From Hydrogenophaga sp. (GTDB taxonomy: Bacteria; Pseudomonadota; Gammaproteobacteria; Burkholderiales; Burkholderiaceae_C), in the NCBI GenBank assembly GCA_016790705.1, contig JAEUOT010000010.1, positions 1 to 64,000 on the forward strand: 64,000 nt of DNA. The letters run 5' to 3'. Below the pieces are notes generated by a model. That model was not told where the DNA came from and ran no database searches. It saw nothing but the letters and a program-made list of their open reading frames with translations. Positions within the stretch are counted from its first letter, which is position 1. Every line of letters starts with the position of its first letter. The translations under genes were made by a program, and so were the position numbers. Positions 37,843 through 49,093 of this stretch are shown in pieces.

Positions 37843-39647
37843 CAGAACCACCTGTCGTGCATGGCGCGGTGGCTGTCGTCCAGCGAACGCAGCAGCGCCA
37901 GCTGCTGCGCGACCTTGGGCAGCTCCCAGCGAAAGAACCACTGCCCGGCCTGCAGCTTGCCCCGGTAGAAGGCCTCGTCCTTGGGCGTGACCACCCCGGC
38001 GTCCAGCGCGCGCTGCGCCACCGTGGTCTGGCGCAGCCAGGCCCAGGCCAGCACCACATGGCCGAAGGCTTCGAGGAACAGGTGGGCATTGGCCAGCACG
38101 TGCTCGGCGTCGTCCCGCAGCACGGGTCGCAGCGCGGCAACGGTGTCCAGCACGTCCTGCCAGGCGGTCTGCAGCGCCTGCGTCGGTTCCGTCAGCGCCG
38201 GCAGGCCGGCGGCGTCGTTCAGCGTCTCGCGCACCACCCGGTTCATGGCCGCCAGCGCGGCACCGTCCTGCATCACCACCTTGCGGCCCAGCAGGTCCAG
38301 CGCCTGGATGCCGTGCGTGCCCTCGTGGATCATGTTCAGCCGGTTGTCGCGCCAGTACTGCTCCACCGGAAACTCGCGCGTGTAGCCGTAGCCGCCCAAG
38401 ATCTGGATCGCCAGGGAATTGGCCTCCAGGCACCACTGCGAGGGCCAGGACTTGACCACCGGTGTCAGCAGCTCCAGCAGCAGCGCCACTTCCTTCAGGC
38501 GTTGCGGGTCGGTCTCGGTGCGCTGTTCGTCCACCAGGCGTGCGGCGTACAGCGCCAGGCCGTAGGCGCCTTCCACATAGGCCTTCTGGGCCAGCAGCAT
38601 GCGCCGCACGTCGGCGTGCGCCACCAGCGGCAGCGGTGGCGACAACGGGTCCTTGTTGCCCGGCGCACGGCCCTGCAGGCGCTCGCGCGCATATTGAAGC
38701 GAGGCCAGGTAGCCCCGGTAGCCGAGCATGATGGCGCCCATGCCGACGCCGATGCGGGCCTCGTTCATCATGTGGAACATGCAGGCCAGCCCTTCGTGCG
38801 GACGGCCGACCAGCTCGCCCACACAGGCATCGTTTTCGCCGAAGGACAGCATGGTCGATGTGGTGCCGCGCCAGCCGCACTTGTGGATCAGCCCGGCCAG
38901 GGCGACGTCGTTGCGTGCGCCCACGCGGCCCTGCTCATCGGTGTGGAACTTGGGCACGGTGAACAGCGAAATGCCTTTGACGCCGGGTGGCGCGTCGGGC
39001 AGGCGGGCCAGCACCAGGTGCACGATGTTCTCGCTGAGCTCGTGGTCCCCACCGGAGATGAAGATCTTCTGGCCTTTGATGAGGTAGCTGCCGTCGCCGC
39101 GTGGCGTGGCCTGGGTCCTGAGGTCGCTCAGGCCGGAGCCGGCCTGCGGCTCGGTCAGGGCCATGGTGCCGAAGAAGCGGCCTTCGCGCAGCGCCTGCAG
39201 GTAGCGCGCCTGCTGCACCGCGCTGCCGAATTTTTCGATCACGTTGGCGTTCGACGCCGTCAGGCCCACATAGGACGTGGTGGCCACGTTGGCGCTGCGG
39301 AACACCGACAGGCAGGCCTGCGCCACCAGCACCGGCAGCTGCATGCCGCCAGAAGCCTCGTCGGCCGTGGCCGAGAGGAAACCCGCCTCGCAATAGGCGC
39401 GCACCGCGGCCTGCACGCCCTCGGGCAGCACCACCTCGCCATCCACGACGCGCGGCTCCTGCTCGTCGCCCAGCCGCGCATGGGGCGCGAAGCGTTCTTC
39501 GGCGATGCGCCAGGCGGTGTCGAGCACCGCGTCGAAGGTCTCGCGGCTGTGCTCGCGGTAGCGGGGGCGCTGCAGCAGCTCATCCACCGCCAGCACCTCG
39601 TGGAGCTGGAAATGGATGTCGCGCCGGTTCATCAGGTTGTCGTGCAT
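37842..39647 (-). CDS. Large acyl-CoA dehydrogenase with C-terminal extension (DmdC/AcdH-like)
   Basis: A 601-residue dehydrogenase, ~200 residues longer than the classical type. It has the N-terminal PF12418-like segment (RRDIHFQLHEVLAVDELLQRPRYREHSRETFDAV), the flavin motif MALTEPQAGSGLSDL, and ILGGYGYTREFPVEQYWRDNRLNMIHEGTHGIQALDLLGRK with catalytic Glu in HEGTH, followed by the C-terminal dehydrogenase extension. Relatives include DmdC (3-methylmercaptopropionyl-CoA dehydrogenase) and long-chain enzymes. The start is uncertain: the ATG at 39632 (MNRRDIHF) is also possible, and neither has a strong ribosome site. Confidence 0.88.
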   Translation of the reverse strand: MHDNLMNRRDIHFQLHEVLAVDELLQRPRYREHSRETFDAVLDTAWRIAEERFAPHARLGDEQEPRVVDGEVVLPEGVQAAVRAYCEAGFLSATADEASGGMQLPVLVAQACLSVFRSANVATTSYVGLTASNANVIEKFGSAVQQARYLQALREGRFFGTMALTEPQAGSGLSDLRTQATPRGDGSYLIKGQKIFISGGDHELSENIVHLVLARLPDAPPGVKGISLFTVPKFHTDEQGRVGARNDVALAGLIHKCGWRGTTSTMLSFGENDACVGELVGRPHEGLACMFHMMNEARIGVGMGAIMLGYRGYLASLQYARERLQGRAPGNKDPLSPPLPLVAHADVRRMLLAQKAYVEGAYGLALYAARLVDEQRTETDPQRLKEVALLLELLTPVVKSWPSQWCLEANSLAIQILGGYGYTREFPVEQYWRDNRLNMIHEGTHGIQALDLLGRKVVMQDGAALAAMNRVVRETLNDAAGLPALTEPTQALQTAWQDVLDTVAALRPVLRDDAEHVLANAHLFLEAFGHVVLAWAWLRQTTVAQRALDAGVVTPKDEAFYRGKLQAGQWFFRWELPKVAQQLALLRSLDDSHRAMHDRWF

Positions 39648-39675
39648 GGGATTGTGGTGCGGTGGGTTTGTGGCT

Positions 39676-39719
39676 ATTATCCACGTCGTTTTGAAATTGT
39701 GTTCTGCACTGCAGATCAT
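39676..39719. promoter_or_regulatory. Divergent promoters with candidate IclR operator, site C
   Basis: Rightward: TTGAAA (39691-39696), 17 bases, GATCAT (39714-39719). Leftward: GATAAT at 39681-39676 with a poor -35. TCTGCA-C-TGCAGA (39703-39715) is a perfect palindrome placed in the spacer and -10 of the rightward promoter and next to the -35 of the leftward one. Read on the minus strand (39715-39700) it is TCTGCAGTGCAGAACA, one base different from site A. Confidence 0.55.
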
Positions 39720-39798
39720 GGTAATCCCTAAGGGGCTTCCGTGACCGCTGCGCCGGACCCCCTGCCCCATCCCTCTTTCACCAACTCGGAGACAGCCC

Positions 39799-41886
39799 AT
39801 GAACCCGGTGGACTACACCCCGCAAGGCCCGGTGGCCGTGCTCACCCTGCAGAACCCGCCCGTCAACGGCCTGGGCCACGCGCTGCGCAGCGGCATCGTG
39901 GCCGGCGTGGACCGAGCCCTGGCCGACCCGGCCATCACCGCCATCGTCATCACGGGCAGTGATCAGTTCTTTTCCGGCGGTGCCGACGTGCGCGAGTTCG
40001 GCACGCCCCGCTCGTCCATGTCGCCCCACCTGCCGGACGTGATCCGCGCGCTGGAGAACGCGGGCAAACCGGTGGTGGCCGCCATCGCGGGCCACGCCCT
40101 GGGCGGCGGTCTGGAACTGGCGCTGGGCTGCCACTTCCGCGTCGCACTCCAGTCCGCCACCCTGGGCCTGCCCGAGGTCAAGCTCGGCCTGCTGCCCGGT
40201 GCCGGCGGCACGCAGCGCCTGCCGCGCGCCATCGGGCTGGAAGCCGCGCTGAACATGATCGTCTCGGGCGCGCCGCAGAAGGCGGCCGCCTTTGAAGGCA
40301 CCGGCCTGCTGGACCAGGTGGTGGACGGCGACGTGGTCGCCGCCGCCGTCGCCTTCGCGCAAAAAGCCGCTGCCGACAAGACCCCGCTCAAACGCCTGCG
40401 CGACGTGAAGCTGCCGACCGCCGGAGCGGATGCCTTTCTGCAGTTCGCACGCACCAGCGTCAAGGCCGCGGCCAAGGGCCTGCCTGCCCCGCTGGCCTGC
40501 GTGGAAGCCGTGGCCGACAGCGTGACCCAGCCCTTCGACGAAGGCCTGCGCCGTGAACGCGCCGCCTTCTTCGCCTTGATGAACACGCCCGAGTCGCGCG
40601 CGGCGCGCCATGTGTTCGCGGCTGAACGCGCGGCCGGCAAGCTGCCCGACATCCCGGCCGACACACCGCTGCGCCCCATCAGGACGGTCGGCGTGGTGGG
40701 CGCCGGCACCATGGGCGGCGGCATCACCATGAACTTCCTGAACGTGGGCACGCCCGTGGTGCTGCTGGAAACCAGCCAGGAAGCGCTGGACCGCGGCCTG
40801 GCCACCATCCGCCGCAACTACGAGACCAGCGCCAAGCGCGGCAAGCTGACCGCCGAGCAGGTGGAGCAGCGCATGGGCCTGATTACGCCCACCCTGTCCT
40901 ATGACAGCTTCCAGGACGTGGACCTGGTGATCGAGGCGGTGTTCGAGCAGATGGACGTCAAAGAAAAGGTGTTCACGCAGCTCGACGCGGTCTGCAAGCC
41001 CGGCGCCATTCTGGCGTCCAACACCTCCTACCTGGACATCAACAAGATCGCCGGCTTCACCCGCCGCCCGCAGGACGTGCTGGGCCTGCACTTCTTCAGC
41101 CCGGCCAACGTGATGAAGCTGCTGGAGATCGTGCGCGGCGCGCAGACCGCCAAGGACGTGATGGCCACCGCCCTGGCCCTGGGCAAGCAGATCCGCAAGG
41201 TCTCGGTGGTCTCGGGCGTGTGCGACGGCTTCATCGGCAACCGCATGGTGGCGCGCTACGGCGCGGCGGCCAACGCGCTGATCGTGGCCGGCGCGTCGCC
41301 GCAACAGATCGACCAGGCGCTGGAGAAATTCGGCTTCGCCATGGGCCCGTTCCGCATGGGCGACCTGGCGGGCCTGGACATCGGCTGGGCCACGCGCAAG
41401 CGCAAGGCCGCCGAAGCCGGCGTGCCTCACGACCCCACGGTGGCCGACAAGCTGTGTGAACTCGGCCGCTTCGGCCAGAAGACCGGCGCCGGCTGGTACC
41501 GCTACGAGCCGGGCGTGCGCAACGCCCTGCCCGACCCGGTGGTGGACCAGGTGGTGGCCGAGTACCGCAGCGCCAAGGGCGTCACGCCGCGCAAGATCAG
41601 CGACGAAGAGATCGTGCAGCGCTGCGTGTTCGCCATGGTCAACGAGGCCGCGCGCATCCTGGACGAAGGCATTGCCGTGCGCGCCTCCGACGTGGACCTG
41701 GTCTACCTCAACGGCTACGGCTTCCCGGCGCACCGCGGCGGCCCCATGTGCTACGCCAACGAGGTCGGCCTGTTCAACGTGGTGCGCACCCTGCGCGGCT
41801 TCGCCGCCGAACCCGGCGCCTTCGACTGGTGGGCGCCCGCGCCGCTGCTGCGCAAGCTGGCCGAAGAAGGCCAGAGCTTCGCCTGA
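39799..41886 (+). CDS. Bifunctional enoyl-CoA hydratase / 3-hydroxyacyl-CoA dehydrogenase
   Basis: A 695-residue FadB/FadJ/PimF-type enzyme catalysing two steps of beta-oxidation. The N-terminal crotonase domain has oxyanion segment [10 protein letters not shown] (58-67) and acidic residues Glu106 and Glu126. The NAD domain begins with [10 protein letters not shown] near residue 300, and the C-terminal dehydrogenase domain follows. The length (~700) matches PimF or FadJ-like forms rather than 730-residue FadB. First gene of the large rightward operon. Confidence 0.92.
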   Translation: MNPVDYTPQGPVAVLTLQNPPVNGLGHALRSGIVAGVDRALADPAITAIVITGSDQFFSGGADVREFGTPRSSMSPHLPDVIRALENAGKPVVAAIAGHALGGGLELALGCHFRVALQSATLGLPEVKLGLLPGAGGTQRLPRAIGLEAALNMIVSGAPQKAAAFEGTGLLDQVVDGDVVAAAVAFAQKAAADKTPLKRLRDVKLPTAGADAFLQFARTSVKAAAKGLPAPLACVEAVADSVTQPFDEGLRRERAAFFALMNTPESRAARHVFAAERAAGKLPDIPADTPLRPIRTVGVVGAGTMGGGITMNFLNVGTPVVLLETSQEALDRGLATIRRNYETSAKRGKLTAEQVEQRMGLITPTLSYDSFQDVDLVIEAVFEQMDVKEKVFTQLDAVCKPGAILASNTSYLDINKIAGFTRRPQDVLGLHFFSPANVMKLLEIVRGAQTAKDVMATALALGKQIRKVSVVSGVCDGFIGNRMVARYGAAANALIVAGASPQQIDQALEKFGFAMGPFRMGDLAGLDIGWATRKRKAAEAGVPHDPTVADKLCELGRFGQKTGAGWYRYEPGVRNALPDPVVDQVVAEYRSAKGVTPRKISDEEIVQRCVFAMVNEAARILDEGIAVRASDVDLVYLNGYGFPAHRGGPMCYANEVGLFNVVRTLRGFAAEPGAFDWWAPAPLLRKLAEEGQSFA

Positions 41887-41912
41887 ACACCCCCGTACCA
41901 AGGAACACACAC

Positions 41913-43091
<1,179 letters not shown>

Positions 43092-43124
43092 TCCGCCCAC
43101 GACGAGAAAACAAGGAGACAAGCG

Positions 43125-43898
43125 ATGAGCGTCAAACAACTGTTCCAGCTCGACGGCCAGGTGGCCCTGATCACGGGCGGATCGCGCGGCCTGGGCCTGC
43201 AGATGGCGCAAGCCCTGGGCGAGATGGGCTGCAAGGTGGCCATCACGGCCCGCAAGGCCGACGAACTGGCCGAGGCGAAGCAGCACCTGGAGGCCCTGGG
43301 CATCACGGTGCAGACCGTGGTGAACGACCTGCAGAAGACCGACCGCATTCCCGCACTGGTCGATGAAGTGGTCAACGGCCTGGGGCCGATCGACATCCTG
43401 GTCAACAACGCTGGCGCCACCTGGGGCGCACCGGCCGAGGACTACCCCGACGAGGCCTGGCACAAGGTGATGAACCTCAACATCAACGCGCCCTTCTTCC
43501 TTTCGCGCGAGGTGGGCAAGCGCTGCATGATCCCGCGCCAGCGCGGCAAGATCATCACCATCGCCTCGGTGGCCGGCCTCAAGGGCATGGGGCCGGGTGT
43601 GCACACGGTGGCCTACAACACCTCCAAGGCGGCGGCCATCAACTTCACCCGCGCGCTGGCCAGCGAATGGGGCCGCTACAACATCAACGTCAACGCCATC
43701 TGCCCGGGCTTCTTCCCGACCAGAATGTCCGAAGGTCTGCTCGACAAGATCGGCGAGACCATGACCGCGCGCACCCCGCTCAAGCGCCTGGGGGGCGACG
43801 AGGACCTGATGGGCACCGTCGTGTTCCTGGCCAGCGAGGCCTCGCGCCACATCACCGGGCAGTACATCGCGGTCGATGGCGGGGCTTCGGCCATCTGA
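43125..43898 (+). CDS. Short-chain dehydrogenase/reductase
   Basis: A 257-residue SDR. TGGSRGLG binds NAD(P), NNAG is at ~residue 92, and the catalytic triad includes Ser (IASVAGLKG) with YNTSK (Tyr-x3-Lys). It resembles FabG-type 3-oxoacyl reductases. Placed directly before a kinase/ACAD pair, it could instead reduce a 4-oxoacyl-CoA to a 4-hydroxyacyl-CoA, as LvaD does in the levulinate pathway; that role is an inference from context. Confidence 0.9.
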   Translation: MSVKQLFQLDGQVALITGGSRGLGLQMAQALGEMGCKVAITARKADELAEAKQHLEALGITVQTVVNDLQKTDRIPALVDEVVNGLGPIDILVNNAGATWGAPAEDYPDEAWHKVMNLNINAPFFLSREVGKRCMIPRQRGKIITIASVAGLKGMGPGVHTVAYNTSKAAAINFTRALASEWGRYNINVNAICPGFFPTRMSEGLLDKIGETMTARTPLKRLGGDEDLMGTVVFLASEASRHITGQYIAVDGGASAI

Positions 43899-43904
43899 AC
43901 GGCG

Positions 43905-44978
43905 ATGAGCGACAGCCCCTCGCCCCAGACCCTGTTCACCGGCACCCAGCCGGTGAGCCCGGCCCAGCGTTTTGACGAAGCGCGCCTGGCCGCCTGGATG
44001 CAGGACCACGTGCCGGGTTTTCGCGGCCCGCTGAGCGTGGCGCAGTTCAAGGGCGGGCAGTCCAACCCGACCTTCCTGCTGGAGGCCGGCGGACACCGCT
44101 ATGTGCTGCGGCGCAAACCCATGGGCGAGCTGCTGCCGTCGGCGCACGCGGTGGACCGCGAATTCCGCGTCATCCGCGCGCTGGCCGCCACCGACGTGCC
44201 GGTGGCCAAGGCCCATGCCCTGTGCGAAGACCCCTCGGTCATCGGTTCGGCCTTCTACGTGATGGACCATGTCGAAGGCCGCATCTTCTGGGACCCGACC
44301 CTGCCCGGCATGACGCCGGCCGAACGCGGCGCCCTCTTCGACGAGCTCAATCGCGTGCTGGCGGCACTGCACCAGGTCAACCCGGCGGCGGTGGGCCTGG
44401 CCGATTTCGGGCGCCCGGGTGCCTACCTGGAACGGCAGGTGGCGCGCTGGACGCGTCAGTACAAGGCCGCCGAAACCGAGCCCATCGAGGCCGCCGACCG
44501 ACTCATCGATTGGCTGCCGCAGCACATGCCGCCCGAGGGCGAAACCCGCATCGTGCACGGTGATTACCGCATCGACAACGTCATCTTCCATCCCACCGAG
44601 CCGCGCATCCTCGCGGTGCTGGACTGGGAGCTGTCCACCCTGGGCGACCCGCTGGTGGACTTCGCCTACCACTGCATGGGCTGGCGCATGCCACCGGTCT
44701 CGCGCGGTCTGGCAGGCGTGAACATCGCGGCGCTGGGCATCCCGAGCGAGGCGCACTACCTGGCCAGTTACCTGGTGCGCACCGGGCGGACCAGCGCCGT
44801 GCCCGCGGGCGACTGGAACTACTACCTGGTGTTCAACATGTTCCGCCTGGTCGGCATCCTGCAAGGCATCGCCAAGCGCGCCCAGCTCGGCAACGCATCC
44901 AACGCCAGCGCGGTGGAGACCGGCAAACGCGCCCGCCCGCTGGCCGAGCAGGCCTGGGCGCTGGCGCAGAGCCTCTGA
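43905..44978 (+). CDS. Aminoglycoside-phosphotransferase-fold kinase, ACAD10/11- and LvaA-like
   Basis: A 357-residue APH-fold kinase. Visible are the nucleotide loop FKGGQSNPTF and lysine in YVLRRKP (~66-72), the catalytic loop HGDYRIDN (218-225, Asp220) and the metal-binding LDWELSTLGDP (Asp240). Followed directly by an ACAD10/11-like dehydrogenase, it fits the bacterial counterpart of the kinase domain of ACAD10/11 and of LvaA. Those phosphorylate 4-hydroxyacyl-CoA so that the dehydrogenase can remove phosphate and form the enoyl-CoA. An LvaB-like small partner was not seen. Antibiotic resistance is unlikely. Confidence 0.87.
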   Translation: MSDSPSPQTLFTGTQPVSPAQRFDEARLAAWMQDHVPGFRGPLSVAQFKGGQSNPTFLLEAGGHRYVLRRKPMGELLPSAHAVDREFRVIRALAATDVPVAKAHALCEDPSVIGSAFYVMDHVEGRIFWDPTLPGMTPAERGALFDELNRVLAALHQVNPAAVGLADFGRPGAYLERQVARWTRQYKAAETEPIEAADRLIDWLPQHMPPEGETRIVHGDYRIDNVIFHPTEPRILAVLDWELSTLGDPLVDFAYHCMGWRMPPVSRGLAGVNIAALGIPSEAHYLASYLVRTGRTSAVPAGDWNYYLVFNMFRLVGILQGIAKRAQLGNASNASAVETGKRARPLAEQAWALAQSL

Positions 44979-45005
44979 CCCTTTCTTTTCCCTCCGGAGC
45001 TTTCC

Positions 45006-46232
45006 ATGGATTTCGACCATTCCCCCAAGGTGCAGGCCCTGCAGGCGCGCGTGCGCGCCTTCATGGATGAACACATCTATCCGGCCGAACCGGTTTTCGA
45101 GGCGCAGATGAAGGCCTTCCGCGCGGCCGGCAACCCCTGGCAGGAACCGCCTGTGATGGAGGAACTCAAGCACAAGGCCCAGGCGGCCGGCCTGTGGAAC
45201 CTGTTCCTGCCCGAGTCGTCGCTGGGTGCGGGCCTGACCAACCTGGAGTACGCGCCGCTGGCCGAGATCATGGGCCGCTCGCCCATCGGCTCCGAGCCCT
45301 TCAACTGCTCCGCGCCCGACACCGGCAACATGGAAACCATCGTGCGCTACGGCACACCCGAGCAGCAGGAGCGCTGGCTCAAGCCGCTGCTGGACGGCCG
45401 CATCCGCTCGGCCTTTGCCATGACCGAGCCGGCCGTGGCATCCAGCGACGCGACCAACATCGAGGCGCGCATCGAACGCGACGGTGACCACTACGTCATC
45501 AACGCGCGCAAGTGGTGGACCAGCGGCGCCAACGACCCGCGCTGCAAAGTGCTGATCTTCATGGGCAAGACCAACCCGGACGCGCCCAAACATGCGCAGC
45601 AATCCATGATCCTGGTGCCCATGGACACGCCGGGTGTGCAGGTGCTGCGCTCGCTGCCGGTGTTCGGCTACGACGACGCGCCGCACGGCCACGCCGAGGT
45701 GCTGTTCACCGACGTGCGTGTGCCGGTGGGCAACATCCTGCTGGGTGAAGGGCGTGGCTTCGAAATCGCGCAGGGCCGCCTGGGCCCGGGGCGCATCCAC
45801 CACTGCATGCGAGTGATCGGCCGCGCCGAGCGCGCGCTGGAAGACATGTGCCGCCGCGCCACGCAGCGCACCGCCTTCGGACGCACGCTGGCCGAACAGG
45901 GCGTCACGCGCGAGCGCATCGCACAGTCGCGCATCCTGATCGACCAGGCGCGCTTCCTGGTGCTGCACGCGGCCTGGAAGATGGACAAGGTCGGCAACAA
46001 GGCCGCCAGGCAGGAAATCGCGATGATCAAGGTGGCCGCGCCGTCCATGGCGCTGCAGGTGATCGACTGGGCCATGCAGGTGCACGGCGGTGCCGGCGTC
46101 AGCGACGACTTCGGCCTGGCCCGGTCCTACGCGTCCACGCGCACGCTGCGTTTTGCCGACGGCCCCGACGAGGTGCACCGCAACGCCATCGCCAAGGAAG
46201 AGATCGCCCGCCACCAGGCCCGCCAGAAATGA
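45006..46232 (+). CDS. Acyl-CoA dehydrogenase, ACAD10/11- and LvaC-like
   Basis: A 408-residue dehydrogenase with the middle-domain motif [15 protein letters not shown] and KWWTSGA, and near the C-terminus [33 protein letters not shown]. The ADGPDEVH ending is characteristic of ACAD10/11-type enzymes. With the kinase 27 bases upstream it probably forms the 4-hydroxyacyl-CoA dehydration module. Its stop overlaps the ligase start (ATGA). Confidence 0.9.
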   Translation: MDFDHSPKVQALQARVRAFMDEHIYPAEPVFEAQMKAFRAAGNPWQEPPVMEELKHKAQAAGLWNLFLPESSLGAGLTNLEYAPLAEIMGRSPIGSEPFNCSAPDTGNMETIVRYGTPEQQERWLKPLLDGRIRSAFAMTEPAVASSDATNIEARIERDGDHYVINARKWWTSGANDPRCKVLIFMGKTNPDAPKHAQQSMILVPMDTPGVQVLRSLPVFGYDDAPHGHAEVLFTDVRVPVGNILLGEGRGFEIAQGRLGPGRIHHCMRVIGRAERALEDMCRRATQRTAFGRTLAEQGVTRERIAQSRILIDQARFLVLHAAWKMDKVGNKAARQEIAMIKVAAPSMALQVIDWAMQVHGGAGVSDDFGLARSYASTRTLRFADGPDEVHRNAIAKEEIARHQARQK

Positions 46233-47944
46233 ACACACCCACCCGTCCCCTGCAGCAGGCTCCGCACCACGCCCACTGGCCGCCCGGCCTGCCGCGGCAG
46301 CTGACCCTGCCCGAGACCAGCCTCTGGTTCAACGCCGAGGTTTCGGCCCGCCGCTACCCGCACAAGCCCTTCATCGTCTACTACGACGCGCCGCTGCACT
46401 TTGGCCGCTTCCGCGACGAGGCCGAGCGCCTGGCCGGCCACCTGCAGCAGGTCTGCGGCGTGCAGGCCGGCGACCGTGTGCTGCTGTACCTGCAGAACAG
46501 CCCGCAGTGGGTCATCGGCTACTACGCCATCCTGCGCGCCAACGCGGTGGTGGTGCCGGTCAACCCCATGAACATGACCGAGGAGCTGGCGCACTACGTG
46601 GCCGACGCCGGTGCGCGCGTGGCCATCACCGCACAGGATCTGCAGGCGCAGCTGATGCCGCTGCACAGCGCCCACGGCGCGACCGGTTCTGACGCACTCG
46701 ACCACGTGGTGGTCGCCACCTACAGCGACTACCTGCCCACCGCCACCGACCTGCGCCTGCCCGATTTCGTGGCCGCGCCGCGCCAGCGAGTGCAAGGCGC
46801 CGGCCTGCACGCCTGGGCCGACGCGCTGGCCGCGAACCACACGCCCGGCCCGCACACCGCCGGCCCCGACGACCTGTGCGTCATGCCCTACACCTCCGGC
46901 ACCACCGGCCACCCCAAGGGCTGCATGCACACCCACCGCAGCGCGATGTGCACCGCCATCGGCGGCATGCAGTGGTTCGCGCGCACGCAGGACTCGGTCG
47001 CGCTCTCGGTGCTGCCCTTCTTCCACGTCACCGGCATGGCCGGCGGCATGAACGGCCCGCTGTTCCTGGGCGGGACCATCGTCGTCATGTCGCGCTGGGA
47101 CCGCGACACCGCCGCCGCGCTGATGCAGCGCCACGGCGTCACCGGCTGGCAGGCCATCAGCACCATGGTGGTGGACTTCCTGGCCAACCCGCGCATCGGC
47201 GACTACGACCTCTCGCGCCTGGTCGGCATCCGCGGGGGCGGTGCCGCCATGCCGGCCGCCGTCGCGCAGAAGCTCAAGGACCTGCTGGGCCTGGACTATG
47301 TGGAGGGCTACGGCATGTCCGAGACCATGGCCGCCACCCACATCAACCCGCCGCAGCGCCCCAAGGCCCAGTGCCTGGGCATCCCGGTGTTCGACGTGGA
47401 CGCGCGGATCATCGACCCCGTCACGCTGCAGCCCATGCCGCCGGGCGAGACGGGCGAGATCGTGGTGCACGCGCCGCAGGTGATGCAGGGCTACTGGCGC
47501 AACGCGCAGGCCACGGCCGAGGCCTTCATCCAGATCGACGGCCGCCGCTTCCTGCGCACCGGCGACCTGGCCCGCATCGACGAAGACGGCTACTTCTTCA
47601 TGATGGACCGGCTCAAACGCATGATCAACGCCAGCGGCTACAAGGTCTGGCCGGCCGAGGTGGAGGCGCTGATGTACCACCACCCGGCCATCCTGGAGGT
47701 GTGCGTGATCGGCGCGCTCGACCCCAAACGCGGCGAGACCGTCAAGGCCGTGGTGGTGCTGCGCCCGGAACACCGGGGACGGGTGAGCGAGCAGGACATC
47801 GTGCAATGGGCACACGACCACATGGCCGCCTACAAGAGCCCGCGCATAGTCGAATTCGCCGAAGCCCTGCCCAAGTCGGGCACCGGCAAGATCATGTGGC
47901 GCCAGCTGCAGGAGCGCCAGAACGCACAGGACACCCCCGCATGA
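46229..47944 (+). CDS. Long-chain-type acyl-CoA synthetase (AMP-forming)
   Basis: A 571-residue adenylate-forming ligase. [18 protein letters not shown] is the P-loop, [16 protein letters not shown] the second core motif and [20 protein letters not shown] the hinge; the C-terminal lysine is in [13 protein letters not shown]. It overlaps the dehydrogenase stop and the alcohol dehydrogenase start by 4 bases each. It is the second CoA ligase of the cluster, in the position LvaE holds in lva clusters. Acid substrate not determined. Confidence 0.9.
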   Translation: MNTPTRPLQQAPHHAHWPPGLPRQLTLPETSLWFNAEVSARRYPHKPFIVYYDAPLHFGRFRDEAERLAGHLQQVCGVQAGDRVLLYLQNSPQWVIGYYAILRANAVVVPVNPMNMTEELAHYVADAGARVAITAQDLQAQLMPLHSAHGATGSDALDHVVVATYSDYLPTATDLRLPDFVAAPRQRVQGAGLHAWADALAANHTPGPHTAGPDDLCVMPYTSGTTGHPKGCMHTHRSAMCTAIGGMQWFARTQDSVALSVLPFFHVTGMAGGMNGPLFLGGTIVVMSRWDRDTAAALMQRHGVTGWQAISTMVVDFLANPRIGDYDLSRLVGIRGGGAAMPAAVAQKLKDLLGLDYVEGYGMSETMAATHINPPQRPKAQCLGIPVFDVDARIIDPVTLQPMPPGETGEIVVHAPQVMQGYWRNAQATAEAFIQIDGRRFLRTGDLARIDEDGYFFMMDRLKRMINASGYKVWPAEVEALMYHHPAILEVCVIGALDPKRGETVKAVVVLRPEHRGRVSEQDIVQWAHDHMAAYKSPRIVEFAEALPKSGTGKIMWRQLQERQNAQDTPA

Positions 47945-49056
47945 GCACCCTTCAGAAAGCCCGCGCCGTCATCGCCCGCGCCCACGGCGCACCCGTCACC
48001 GTCGAAGACATCTGGGTCGCCCCGCCGCAGGCCGGCGAAGTCATGGTGAAGATGTCGGCCTGCGGCGTCTGTCACAGCGACCTGTCCGCCGCCAGGGGCG
48101 TGATTCCGTTGCCGCCGCCGGTGGTGCTGGGGCACGAAGGCGCCGGCACCGTGGTGGCGCTGGGTGACGGCGTCAAGGGCCTGGCCGTGGGCGACCGCGT
48201 GGTCTCATCCTTCGTCAGCATGTGCGGGCACTGCCGCTACTGCAGCACCGGCCGCCCGCAGCTGTGCGACCAGGCCGGCAAGGCCGCCTTCACCCTGCCC
48301 GACGGCAGCACCCGCCTGACCGACATGGCCGGCCAGCCGCTGAACATCTTCTCGGGCTGCGGCGTGATGGCCGAGGTCGCCACCCTGCACCAGGACAACG
48401 TGGTCAAGGTCGGGCAGGACGTGTCCATGGAATGCTGCGCCCTCATCAGCTGCGGCGTGATGACCGGCGTGGGCGCGGTGGTCAACACCGCCCGGCTGAC
48501 TGCGGGTTCGATCGCCGTGGTGTTCGGTGCCGGTGGCGTGGGCCTGAACGCCATCCAAGGCTGCAAGATCGCCGGCGCCGCGATGATCGTGGCCGTGGAC
48601 CGCGCCGACACCAAGCTGGAACTGGCCCGCCTGTTCGGCGCCACCCACACCGTCAACGCCAGCGGCGACGACAACCTGGTCAAGACACTCAAGAAGCTCA
48701 CCGGCGGCGGCGCCGACTACGCCTTTGAATGCGTGGGCCTGGGCGCCGTGGTCGAGCAGGCCTACGGCTGCCTGCGCAAGGGCGGCACCGCCGTGGCCGT
48801 GGGCGTGGCCGGCGTCAAGGACACCACCACGCTCAAGACACTGACCCTGTCCTTCGAGGAAAAGACCCTGACCGGCAGCTACTACGGCTCGGCCCGCCCG
48901 CGCGAAGACTTTCCGCGCCTGATGTCGCTGTACCAGGGCGGGCGCCTCAAGCTCGACGAACTCATCACCCACCGCTACCGCATCGACGAAGCGCCACAGG
49001 CCTTTGCGGACCTGGCCGAAGGGCGCAACGCCCGCGGGATGATCGTCTTCGACTGA
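47941..49056 (+). CDS. Zinc-dependent alcohol dehydrogenase
   Basis: A 371-residue MDR-family dehydrogenase. Catalytic zinc ligands are Cys44 (CGVCHSD) and His65 (GHEGAG); structural zinc cysteines are 95, 98, 101 and 109 (CGHCRYC..C). The NAD fold VVFGAGGVGLNAIQG follows. It would oxidise an alcohol or hydroxyacyl substrate of the pathway. It is coupled by a 4-base overlap to the CoA ligase. Confidence 0.9.
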   Translation: MSTLQKARAVIARAHGAPVTVEDIWVAPPQAGEVMVKMSACGVCHSDLSAARGVIPLPPPVVLGHEGAGTVVALGDGVKGLAVGDRVVSSFVSMCGHCRYCSTGRPQLCDQAGKAAFTLPDGSTRLTDMAGQPLNIFSGCGVMAEVATLHQDNVVKVGQDVSMECCALISCGVMTGVGAVVNTARLTAGSIAVVFGAGGVGLNAIQGCKIAGAAMIVAVDRADTKLELARLFGATHTVNASGDDNLVKTLKKLTGGGADYAFECVGLGAVVEQAYGCLRKGGTAVAVGVAGVKDTTTLKTLTLSFEEKTLTGSYYGSARPREDFPRLMSLYQGGRLKLDELITHRYRIDEAPQAFADLAEGRNARGMIVFD

Positions 49057-49093
49057 CCGCCTTTTTTCAGAACACCTTCCAGGAGACCAACCC

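Noticed and set aside
43905-44978. Aminoglycoside resistance gene
   Set aside because: The APH fold is shared, but the neighbouring ACAD10/11-like dehydrogenase and catabolic context point to a metabolic kinase.
49060-49080. A CAGAACA match before the quinone oxidoreductase as a further IclR site
   Set aside because: Only a 7-base half-match, within an operon with a 37-base gap and no promoter; too weak to count.
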